This document shows, in pieces, positions 25,520-32,158 of a stretch of 64,000 nt of DNA. The notes beneath the pieces were generated by a model. It saw only the letters and a list, made by a program, of their open reading frames with translations. It made no database searches and was not told the origin of the DNA. This DNA comes from Flavobacterium pectinovorum. Lineage in GTDB: Bacteria; Bacteroidota; Bacteroidia; Flavobacteriales; Flavobacteriaceae. The position numbers and the translations under genes were made by a program. The stretch covers positions 372,001 to 436,000 of the forward strand of contig NZ_FRBX01000003.1 in NCBI RefSeq assembly GCF_900142715.1, written 5' to 3'. Each line of letters opens with the position of its first letter. Positions within the stretch are counted from its first letter, which is position 1.

Positions 25520-26725
25520 ATGATGAAAATGAGCCTCCTTAAAAAAACAAATATACCACAAATACTTTTCCTAATTTTAGTTTTCGCTTCATGCGGAAAA
25601 GAAAAAGCCACGACACAAAAACCAACTGTCACAGTAGAAGATACATTACCTAAAATGAAACCGGCCGGTCCTGAAAAAAGACTTCCGGCAAATTATGTAA
25701 ACTCAGTTACAGGAAGAATAAATCATTTTTACAATAAAAACTGGCCTAATAATAGCATGAACGGAAGTTTTCTGGTAGCGAGAAATGGTCAGATTATTTT
25801 TGAAAGATATAACGGATTTGCCAATAAAAACGAAGGAACAAAAATTACAGCAGAAACATCTGTACAGATTGCTTCTGTAAGTAAAGTATTGACTGCTACG
25901 GCTGTTCTAAAACTTGTAAATGCAGGTAAAATTGATTTGGACCAAAAAGTAAATACAATTTTAAAAACATTTCCCTACGAAAATTGTACCATTAGAATGT
26001 TATTATCCCATAGAACCGGGATGCGAAACTATGCGTATTTTACAGATCATGATAAATCAGTTTGGGACAGACATAATCAATTAACTAATCAGGATATTCT
26101 TGATATCCTGGCAACTAAAAACATTGGTCTGGAAGCACCAACGGGAACTCGTTTTAGCTATTGCAATACTAATTATGCCATGCTGGCTCTTATTATTGAA
26201 AAAGTTACAGGTTTAAAATATAAAGAAGCAATGTCTGAAATGATTTTTAAACCATTAGGAATGACACATACGTACGTTTTTGACGATGACAAGGATCGAA
26301 AAAACATTGTACCTTCTTATAAAGGGAATGGCGTAGAAATTGGTTTTGATTATCTGGATAATGTATATGGAGATAAAAATATATTTTCTACTGTAAGAGA
26401 TCTTTTAAAATTTGACAGAGCAAGAAATGCACCTGGTTTTTTAAAACCTGAATTACTAAAAGAAGTTTATACAGGTTATAGTAATGAACGCAAAGGAACA
26501 AAAAATTACGGTCTTGGAATCAGAATGATCAATTGGGATTCGGGACAAAATTATTATTTCCATAATGGCTGGTGGCACGGAAATACCTCATCTTATGTTC
26601 CGTTGATGAAAGAAAATGTAACCATTATTGCGCTTTCAAACAAAATGACCAGAAAGACGTATGCAGTTCGTAAACTGGCACCAATTTTTGGCGATTATCC
26701 GTTTGTTTTTAAAGATGAAGAATAA
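25520..26725 (+). CDS. Lipoprotein serine hydrolase, beta-lactamase/class C PBP family
   Basis: 401 residues. A signal peptide ends in the lipobox FASC (Cys25). Catalytic motifs: S119-V-S-K122 (SxxK), Y214-C-N216 (YxN) and HNGWWHGNTSSY near the C-terminus in place of the KTG box. The family includes D-aminopeptidases, esterases and class C beta-lactamases; the usual label is serine hydrolase. It is probably a periplasmic-facing lipoprotein. Nothing here shows antibiotic hydrolysis. Confidence 0.88.
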   Translation: MMKMSLLKKTNIPQILFLILVFASCGKEKATTQKPTVTVEDTLPKMKPAGPEKRLPANYVNSVTGRINHFYNKNWPNNSMNGSFLVARNGQIIFERYNGFANKNEGTKITAETSVQIASVSKVLTATAVLKLVNAGKIDLDQKVNTILKTFPYENCTIRMLLSHRTGMRNYAYFTDHDKSVWDRHNQLTNQDILDILATKNIGLEAPTGTRFSYCNTNYAMLALIIEKVTGLKYKEAMSEMIFKPLGMTHTYVFDDDKDRKNIVPSYKGNGVEIGFDYLDNVYGDKNIFSTVRDLLKFDRARNAPGFLKPELLKEVYTGYSNERKGTKNYGLGIRMINWDSGQNYYFHNGWWHGNTSSYVPLMKENVTIIALSNKMTRKTYAVRKLAPIFGDYPFVFKDEE

Positions 26726-26750
26726 TAAAAATTTTAAGTGAAATTTATTA

Positions 26751-26779
26751 TTTATCTAACGTCAAAAAGTATAAATTTG
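26751..26779 (+). promoter_or_regulatory. Promoter of tmRNA gene
   Basis: TTTA (26751-26754), 17 bases, then TAAATTTG (26772-26779), a good match to the Bacteroidota -33/-7 consensus, ends 13 bases before the mature 5' end. Confidence 0.7.
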
Positions 26780-26792
26780 CAAACTCATTTTT

Positions 26793-27187
26793 GGGGTCGA
26801 CTGGTTTTGACAGCAAGTCGAATTGGAAAGTAAGCACGTCGAGCATTGAGACCTTGCTCGTAAATATAAGATCTTACACTTTTACACGGCGAAAATAACT
26901 ACGCTTTAGCTGCATAATCTGAATTATAGTAAGATTAGCCACGTCCCTATCAGATAGGGAAGCTGGATTCTCCTTGAAAGCCTTGGTTTGTGGCGGTCAG
27001 TACAGGGGAACCGTAAAAATAAACCTAGATTTCCATGAGCTTCGGGTGGATATCGAAATTAAGAAGATAAGTGTTGAGTGGTTGTTCCTGACCTAGCTTA
27101 ACATCGAAAATCCAATCAGGAAATAAACGTGTAGAAAGCTCTTTAGTTGCTTGTTTGGACCCGGGTTCGATTCCCGGCGACTCCACA
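26793..27187 (+). ncRNA. ssrA: tmRNA (ssrA)
   Basis: Begins GGGGTCGACTGGTTTTGACA and ends GGTTCGATTCCCGGCGACTC plus CAC; GGGGTCG and CGACTCC form the 7-base-pair acceptor stem and the TTCGATT T-arm is intact. CCA is not fully encoded. The tag frame runs 26888-26917: GGC GAA AAT AAC TAC GCT TTA GCT GCA TAA, giving GENNYALAA after the tRNA-borne alanine. tmRNA with SmpB rescues stalled ribosomes and marks the products for proteolysis. Its 3' end is duplicated 2.2 kb downstream. Confidence 0.96.
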
Positions 27188-27228
27188 AAAAAGCCTGTAA
27201 ACTTATTGTTTACAGGCTTTTTGTTTTT
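27187..27228 (+). terminator. tmRNA terminator (and one copy of a 47-base direct repeat)
   Basis: AAAAGCCTGTAAAC pairs with GTTTACAGGCTTTT around a short loop, followed by Ts. Bases 27182-27228 recur at 29424-29470 with two mismatches. Confidence 0.88.
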
Positions 27229-27459
27229 TAGTTGACAATTTAGTTGATGTTTTTATTGTTAATAAAAATTATAAAAACAATTCGAGAACTCTCTCTTACA
27301 AATTAAAAACATCTCTTTACAGTATTAATCAGTAGAAACTATCTTTCAATACAAAAATATGCATTAAGTTAATTTCACTTCCAGAAGTTAAATTTTCAGC
27401 AATGAGTTAACTAAAATTGATTTGAGGTACATTCAAAATACAAATCAAATCAAGATAAT

Positions 27460-29124
27460 TTATTTTTTTAAAGCCATTTGTTGTGTATGGATCATTTTAA
27501 TTTGATCTTTTACTCTTTCGCTTATAGCATTAATCGAGAAACTTGCAGGATCCTGACTTGGAGGATAACTAACAAACGATTCTAAAAATACGGCTCCTTT
27601 TTGAATTCCTTCTGCTACTATAAACATTTTAGTTCCCCACCATTTTTCATAGACGAAAGAGGTAATATCAGCTCTCTCGTAGGGATCTTGGCGTAGATTA
27701 AACAATTTTGGAACACGAAGCGGAGTAAACGGATTTGCCCATATCCCAAAACCACCTTGCGTCCTTTGTTCTTGAAAAACGATTTTCCAATCTCCCATTC
27801 TCATTGAAACTAATTCAGCATCGTCATTAAAATAATAAAACTCATTTCTTGCAGATTTTGGCTGTTGTCCTGTAAGATATGGCAGCTGATTAAAACCATC
27901 TAAATGCACTTTGAAGTTAGTACCCTGTGATTTATAGCTCGTTAAAAGTTTTTCTTTTATTGTTGGTTCTCCCGCAGCAGCAAGTACTGTTGGAAACCAA
28001 TCTAGTCCTGAAACTATTTCATTGGAAGTTTTTCCGGCAGGAATATGACCTGACCAACGCACAAAGGCAGGTACACGGAAAGCGCCTTCCCAATTAGAAT
28101 CTTTCTCACTTCTAAATGGAGACATCGCCGCATCTGGCCAGCTGAACATGTTTGGTCCATTATCTGTCGTATAAATAACAATTGTATTGTCTGCAATTCC
28201 TAAATCATCTAAAGCTTTCAATATTAGACCTACATCCCCATCATGTTCGAGCATACCATCGGCATATTCGTTATCAGGCATACCGCTTTTTCCTCGAAGA
28301 GATTCTCTAACATGGGTAAAGGCATGCATACGCGTTGCATTCATCCAGCAGAAGAATGGTTTTCCGTCGGCATTTTGTCTTTTAATAAAATCGATCGCTG
28401 CTCCAAAAGTTTCATCATCAATTGTCTCCATTCGTTTTTTAGTCAGAGGCCCTGAATCTTCGATAATTTGTTTACCAACTCTTCCAAAGCGTGGATCAAC
28501 TGTTGGATCATCTTTATCTGTTGCTCTGCATTTCAATACTCCTCTTACCATGTATGACTTTACAAAAGCTGAATCTTTATATGGATAACTTGGATCTTCT
28601 GGTTCTTCTTCTGCATTCAAATGATAAAGATTTCCAAAAAATTCATCAAATCCATGAACTGTTGGCAAATATTTGTTCAAATCACCCAAATGGTTTTTTC
28701 CGAATTGCCCTGTAGCATATCCCAGAGGCTTGAGTGCCTGAGCGATAGTAATATCTCGTGCCTGTAAGCCAATGGGTGCACCTGGCATACCTACTTTCGA
28801 TAATCCTGTACGATAACAGCTTTGTCCGGTAATAAGAGTAGACCTACCCGCCGTACAGCTGTTTTCTGCATAATAATCATTAAACATTATTCCTTCTTTT
28901 GCCAAGCGGTCAATATTAGGAGTTTCATATCCCATCAAACCATGGGTATAGGCACTTATATTTGACTGCCCAATATCATCACCGAATATTATTAAAATAT
29001 TTGGTTTCTTAGTGGTTTGTGCATTGGTATTTTGAAAAGGAATAAATACTGTTGTTACCACAATAATTACTATTACAGTACTTTTAGCAAATTTACTTAA
29101 TAGCTCTTGGAAATTAGTTCGCAT
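27460..29124 (-). CDS. Arylsulfatase (type I sulfatase, formylglycine-dependent)
   Basis: 554 residues. A long signal peptide/anchor (residues 1-36, ending NTNAQ) is followed by the sulfatase fold: metal site IIFGDDIG (D49, D50), maturation motif C90-T-A-G-R94 (CxAxR; Cys converted to formylglycine) and IVIYTTDNGPNMFSW. It hydrolyses sulfate esters in the periplasm or outside. It is the only gene between the tmRNA and a copy of the tmRNA 3' end, so it was probably brought in by integration. No SusC/D or glycan lyase accompanies it. Substrate unknown. Confidence 0.9.
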   Translation of the reverse strand: MRTNFQELLSKFAKSTVIVIIVVTTVFIPFQNTNAQTTKKPNILIIFGDDIGQSNISAYTHGLMGYETPNIDRLAKEGIMFNDYYAENSCTAGRSTLITGQSCYRTGLSKVGMPGAPIGLQARDITIAQALKPLGYATGQFGKNHLGDLNKYLPTVHGFDEFFGNLYHLNAEEEPEDPSYPYKDSAFVKSYMVRGVLKCRATDKDDPTVDPRFGRVGKQIIEDSGPLTKKRMETIDDETFGAAIDFIKRQNADGKPFFCWMNATRMHAFTHVRESLRGKSGMPDNEYADGMLEHDGDVGLILKALDDLGIADNTIVIYTTDNGPNMFSWPDAAMSPFRSEKDSNWEGAFRVPAFVRWSGHIPAGKTSNEIVSGLDWFPTVLAAAGEPTIKEKLLTSYKSQGTNFKVHLDGFNQLPYLTGQQPKSARNEFYYFNDDAELVSMRMGDWKIVFQEQRTQGGFGIWANPFTPLRVPKLFNLRQDPYERADITSFVYEKWWGTKMFIVAEGIQKGAVFLESFVSYPPSQDPASFSINAISERVKDQIKMIHTQQMALKK

Positions 29125-29400
29125 AATTACAGCTTTATAGTTGTTTTATAAATTTAAATTGCTACTTATTATATAATAGGCAATCTAAAATTACGATTAA
29201 CTATTGTCCAAAATTTTAGGACTTTGTTGCATATTATAATTTGAAACCAATTCAATTTCAAATATATAATGCTATAAAAGAATTACAAATGTCAAATTTG
29301 CCTATTATTTCAATTACCATCATTCTGAATTGTGGCAAAATCATGGCACACCCCGCTTTTAAAACTAGGAATGTAGAAAATAGAAAGCTTCACATATTTA

Positions 29401-29470
29401 GGTTCGATTGTAATCCCATCAAGTCCACAAAAAAGCCTGTAAACTCAATGTTTACAGGCTTTTTGTTTTT
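29401..29470 (+). repeat. Duplicated tmRNA 3' end plus terminator (putative attachment-site copy)
   Basis: Bases 29424-29470 match 27182-27228 in 45 of 47 positions (CCACAAAAAAGCCTGTAAAC and the terminator right arm are exact). GGTTCGATT at 29401-29409 matches the tmRNA T-loop (27164-27172), although the spacing is 5 bases longer, so the copy could not form a working acceptor/T-arm. This is the expected trace of an element that integrated at the 3' end of ssrA. Confidence 0.8.
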
Positions 29471-29503
29471 AAATAAGTTTTAAAAGTTTAGCAGTGTGCA
29501 TGT

Positions 29504-29662
29504 TTATGTTCTAAAAATATCACGAAACTGATATAACAATCTTTCTGCTAATCTTAAATCTTCGGTAATAATCTCTGCGGTTCCTGACATTTCCTGCTGA
29601 AACGGAATGGCTTTATGATATGAAGTTTCAAGCTTTTTTGGCAAAACTACATCAATCCATAA
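29504..29662 (-). pseudogene. C-terminal remnant of a HlyD-family (bacteriocin-type) secretion protein
   Basis: A 52-codon minus-strand frame preceded by an in-frame TAA and lacking a start codon. It reads WIDVVLPKKLETSYHK, then FQQEMSGTAEIITEDLRLAE and ends FRDIFRT. The FxQEMSGTAxIITEDLRL pattern is the conserved C-terminus of HlyD-type periplasmic adaptors that work with peptidase-containing ABC exporters in Bacteroidota peptide-export loci. The other ~85% of the gene is missing. It follows a double-glycine precursor gene on the same strand, the usual order in such loci. Confidence 0.78.
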
Positions 29663-29706
29663 TTATTTTTTCATTCTATTTTCTAAATTAAAATATGATT
29701 CTAATA

Positions 29707-29736
29707 GATTAAGGCTGAAATAAATCAGCCTTAATC
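29707..29736 (-). terminator. Perfect 12-base-pair hairpin downstream of the precursor peptide
   Basis: GATTAAGGCTGA (29707-29718) and TCAGCCTTAATC (29725-29736) pair exactly around a 6-base loop. There is only a weak T-rich tail on the minus strand, so it could be a terminator or an RNA-stabilising hairpin. Confidence 0.55.
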
Positions 29737-29759
29737 ATCAAATATTGCATTTTAGCAGA

Positions 29760-29906
29760 TTAGCATCTACCAACGCAATCTGAAACTGATCCAGATTGAC
29801 CGTCGTAAGATCCGTTACAATAACAAGAAAATGACCCCCCGGAAATTATTCTCATTTCGTCTCTGTTAAATGCATTTTTAACATCTTTTAGGCTTATTTT
29901 TTTTAT
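29760..29906 (-). CDS. Double-glycine-leader natural-product (RiPP/bacteriocin-like) precursor peptide; start codon reads ATA
   Basis: The minus-strand frame gives 48 codons ending TAA at 29762-29760. The leader reads KKISLKDVKNAFNRDEMRI, then ISGG, then a 24-residue core with four cysteines (SFSCYCNGSYDGQSGSVSDC plus VGRC). The ISLKDVKN...RDEMRxIxGG leader matches the Bacteroidota GG-type precursor family (TIGR04149-like) exported by C39-peptidase ABC transporters. The position where family members have ATG is ATA (29906-29904), with an in-frame TAG just before, so the gene either lost its start, uses a rare AUA start, or starts at the internal Met18. A HlyD fragment follows. It was found by reading the sequence directly. 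Confidence 0.72.
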   Translation of the reverse strand: MKKISLKDVKNAFNRDEMRIISGGSFSCYCNGSYDGQSGSVSDCVGRC

Positions 29907-30008
29907 CTAAGGTTTTTTTGATGATTAATAAATAGTTAAAAACTATCTCAAATCTCAGAAATTAATCCAAAGTGCACATTCCTTTCGTTAATTTTAAATA
30001 ACTCTTAC

Positions 30009-30016
30009 CAAACTTA
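30009..30016 (-). promoter_or_regulatory. -7 box TAAGTTTG upstream of the precursor peptide
   Basis: TAAGTTTG on the minus strand matches TAnnTTTG; it lies about 100 bases upstream of the peptide's leader. No clear -33 element. A weak hairpin (AACCTT...AAGGTT, about 30052-30071) between it and the regulator gene upstream may end that gene's transcript. Confidence 0.4.
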
Positions 30017-30107
30017 TAAAGAAGAAATGGAATGCTGACATATCGCAAACAACCTTTAACAAAGAAGGTTATTTATAAGTAAAATATGTTAAAATCGTGA
30101 AGTGGAC

Positions 30108-30764
30108 TTAAATAAATCCTTGTTTTATTGCTTCTTTCACTAATCCGGAATCATCAGTTACGTCAAAGACTTTTTTCATGCGGAGAATACGTTTTTGAAT
30201 AGCGCTTGTTGTCAAACAAATAACACCATCAAGTTCTTTTATTTTAAAGCCTTTGGATAAATAAAATATAATCTGACGGTTGTAATCTTCGACCATCAAT
30301 TCTTTTTTCCAAATTTCATTGATACATTTTTTTGCGGTCGGGCTTTGATATTGTTTGCCTTGCATTACGTCTGATACTGCTTCCTGCAATTTCTCCGGAG
30401 TGATATCATTTTTTATAATTAAACCTTCCGGGCGGACTTTTTTTGCAATATCGTAAACGATAATTATCTCGGTATGTGCCGTAATCATAATAGTTTTGCA
30501 GTTTGGCATAACTTCTTTAATGTACAAAACTAAATTACTGCCCGAAAAGATAGATTTTTCTTCATAAGCAGGTAATCCTTTATCAACTATGGCGATGTCA
30601 AAAGATTGTTTTGCAGCGATACTTTTGGTAATAGCAAAATAAGCTTCTTCACAGTTATGAGCTTTTGTGAAATGTGGTTTATTTGAGGCAAAAGAATCCC
30701 CTGCAAGTGCATTAATATAGCCCTCTACAGTCATCGGATGATCATCTACTACAAGTATATTCAT
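30108..30764 (-). CDS. Two-component response regulator (receiver plus LuxR-like HTH)
   Basis: 218 residues. The receiver has the acidic pair VVDDHP (D7, D8), the phospho-acceptor D61 in IAIVDKGLP, the TAH switch region and the IIKND lysine. The C-terminal ~60 residues (IIFYLSKGFKIKELDGVICLTTSAIQKRILRM) look like a NarL/LuxR-type helix-turn-helix. It is on the same strand as, and upstream of, the precursor peptide and diverges from the LytTR gene. The TPR histidine kinase at 32159 is the likeliest partner, because HisKA_3 kinases usually pair with NarL-type regulators. Confidence 0.85.
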   Translation of the reverse strand: MNILVVDDHPMTVEGYINALAGDSFASNKPHFTKAHNCEEAYFAITKSIAAKQSFDIAIVDKGLPAYEEKSIFSGSNLVLYIKEVMPNCKTIMITAHTEIIIVYDIAKKVRPEGLIIKNDITPEKLQEAVSDVMQGKQYQSPTAKKCINEIWKKELMVEDYNRQIIFYLSKGFKIKELDGVICLTTSAIQKRILRMKKVFDVTDDSGLVKEAIKQGFI

Positions 30765-30860
30765 TAATTAAAATTTAACTTTAACAAAATAGGCAGTTTT
30801 TCTGCAACAGTGAAAATTTAAACTTTTCTAGATTGCGCTTTCTTATTATTAGTATAATTT

Positions 30861-31574
30861 ATGCGGTTTTCCTTTCTTATTATTGATGACAATGCCTCCA
30901 ATGCTAAAAAAACCTTAGAACTTTTTGAGAATTTTCCTAATTATTTTTGTGCCGGTGTAGCCAAAGATAATGAAATGGCAATAAACCAAATCATAAAACT
31001 AAAACCACAATTGGTAATTGTACAGATTCCTGCAAAAGCTGAAGAGCGAACTGTACTTTTTAAAACCATTGCAGAATTATTTCAATATGTAGAATCCCTA
31101 CCTTATTTTGTTGCTTTGGCAGAATCATCAAATTACGCGTTTGAAGCAATACAATCCGGATTTTCTGATTATATCGTAGAGTCATTACAGTTGCATGACT
31201 TAGGAAAATTGCTGTTTAAATTTGAAAAGAAAACCCCTGTACACCTTGCAACAAGTATTTGCATTAAATCTTATAGTGATTATCATTTTGTGGCGCTGCA
31301 AAATGTAACTTATTTAAAAGCAGACAATAACACAACTGATATTCAAATGGATAACGGAAAAACGGTTAATGCCTATAAAACTTTAAAACATTTTGAAAGT
31401 ACATTGCCCTTTTACTTTCTACGAATTCATAAAAGCTATATCGTAAACATTAATCATGTTTCCAGAATACATTTCAGCAAATCAAAATGCTACCTAAATT
31501 ACAACGAAATACTCCCTTTTTCACTTACTTATAAAGATAATGTCGATTCTATAATCAGAAAAATAAACATTTAG
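30861..31574 (+). CDS. LytTR-family response regulator with degenerate receiver
   Basis: 237 residues. Residues 1-120 have a receiver fold with the acidic pair IIDDN (D9, D10), but the phospho-acceptor position reads LVIVQIPAK, with Gln55 in place of Asp. Residues ~130-237 are a LytTR DNA-binding domain (VTYLKADNNTTDIQM, FLRIHKSYIVNINHVSRI). It may act without phosphorylation, like other atypical regulators. LytTR proteins frequently control peptide-pheromone and bacteriocin genes. It lies between a classical regulator and a lipoprotein/sensor-kinase pair. Confidence 0.85.
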   Translation: MRFSFLIIDDNASNAKKTLELFENFPNYFCAGVAKDNEMAINQIIKLKPQLVIVQIPAKAEERTVLFKTIAELFQYVESLPYFVALAESSNYAFEAIQSGFSDYIVESLQLHDLGKLLFKFEKKTPVHLATSICIKSYSDYHFVALQNVTYLKADNNTTDIQMDNGKTVNAYKTLKHFESTLPFYFLRIHKSYIVNINHVSRIHFSKSKCYLNYNEILPFSLTYKDNVDSIIRKINI

Positions 31575-31899
31575 AAGATACCGCTTCCTCTATCTAAAAA
31601 CGAATAAAATAGTCCTTTTATTTTAAATGATCCCTTTCACCACTTCGATTATGCCTTAAACTATTGTAATCAACAGGGTCACTATAAGCAAGGCAAAAAC
31701 TAAATATCAAACCTCTTTTTTCCTGTTTATTTGCCATTATAATCAACCAAAATAATTATTGAAAGTGGGGAAAATGTTGCTTTTAAGTAATGTCATTTTC
31801 AATAATTAGAATTGTCACTTCCCGGCTTTTCAAAAAGGTAATTCCGAAAGGAAGACTGCCCCAGATATTATTTACTAATTATTTAATTCATTACTTTTT
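31575..31899 (+). other. Intergenic region upstream of the small lipoprotein gene, with a 12-base inverted repeat
   Basis: 325 bases with no gene recognised. TAATTATTGAAA (31753-31764) and its exact reverse complement TTTCAATAATTA (31797-31808) lie 32 bases apart. This could be an operator for one of the two adjacent regulators or a structured leader. No convincing -33/-7 pair was found. Confidence 0.4.
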
Positions 31900-32103
31900 A
31901 TGAAAAAGCTATTATTTGCTATTGGCTCTATTGCGGCTATGATTGTCATTTCTTCTTGCTCTACTGACAATTTGGAAGAGGGGAAAACAGAAAATTTAAT
32001 AAACAAGAACCAAATTTTGCCATCGGTAACTACTGACAGTTTAAATAGTACAACTCCTCAAAATCTACTTGAGATATCTGATAAAGATAAAAATCAAGGG
32101 TAA
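31900..32103 (+). CDS. Small lipoprotein (67 aa), unknown function
   Basis: Signal peptide MKKLLFAIGSIAAMIVISSC with lipobox ISSC (Cys20), leaving a short hydrophilic mature peptide of ~48 residues rich in Asn, Thr, Ser, Asp and Glu (SVTTDSLNSTTPQNLLEISD). It lies just ahead of a sensor kinase gene but separated from it by a strong hairpin. It could be a ligand or modulator for the kinase; this is inference from position only. Confidence 0.7.
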   Translation: MKKLLFAIGSIAAMIVISSCSTDNLEEGKTENLINKNQILPSVTTDSLNSTTPQNLLEISDKDKNQG

Positions 32104-32111
32104 TATTTTTA

Positions 32112-32148
32112 TAATAACCAGATAATGTTTCTAATTATCTGGTTATTA
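32112..32148 (+). terminator. 15-base-pair perfect hairpin between lipoprotein and kinase genes
   Basis: TAATAACCAGATAAT (32112-32126) pairs exactly with ATTATCTGGTTATTA (32134-32148) around a 7-base loop and is followed by ATCTATTTTT. It probably limits read-through into the kinase gene, whose start codon is only 10 bases further. Confidence 0.75.
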
Positions 32149-32158
32149 ATATCTATTT

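Noticed and set aside
29401..29430. A possible tRNA 3' half (GGTTCGATT...TCCAC)
   Set aside because: The matching acceptor and anticodon parts are absent and T-arm spacing is wrong; it is better explained as a copy of the tmRNA end.
29241..29483. An 80-codon plus-strand frame beyond the sulfatase
   Set aside because: It spans the tmRNA 3'-end copy and terminator, so it is not a gene; no integrase similarity could be seen in it.
30785..30802. Sigma-54-like GG-N10-GC spacing upstream of the LytTR gene (TAGGCAGTTTTTCTGCA)
   Set aside because: Only the GG/GC spacing fits; the surrounding consensus bases are poor, so it was not listed as a promoter.
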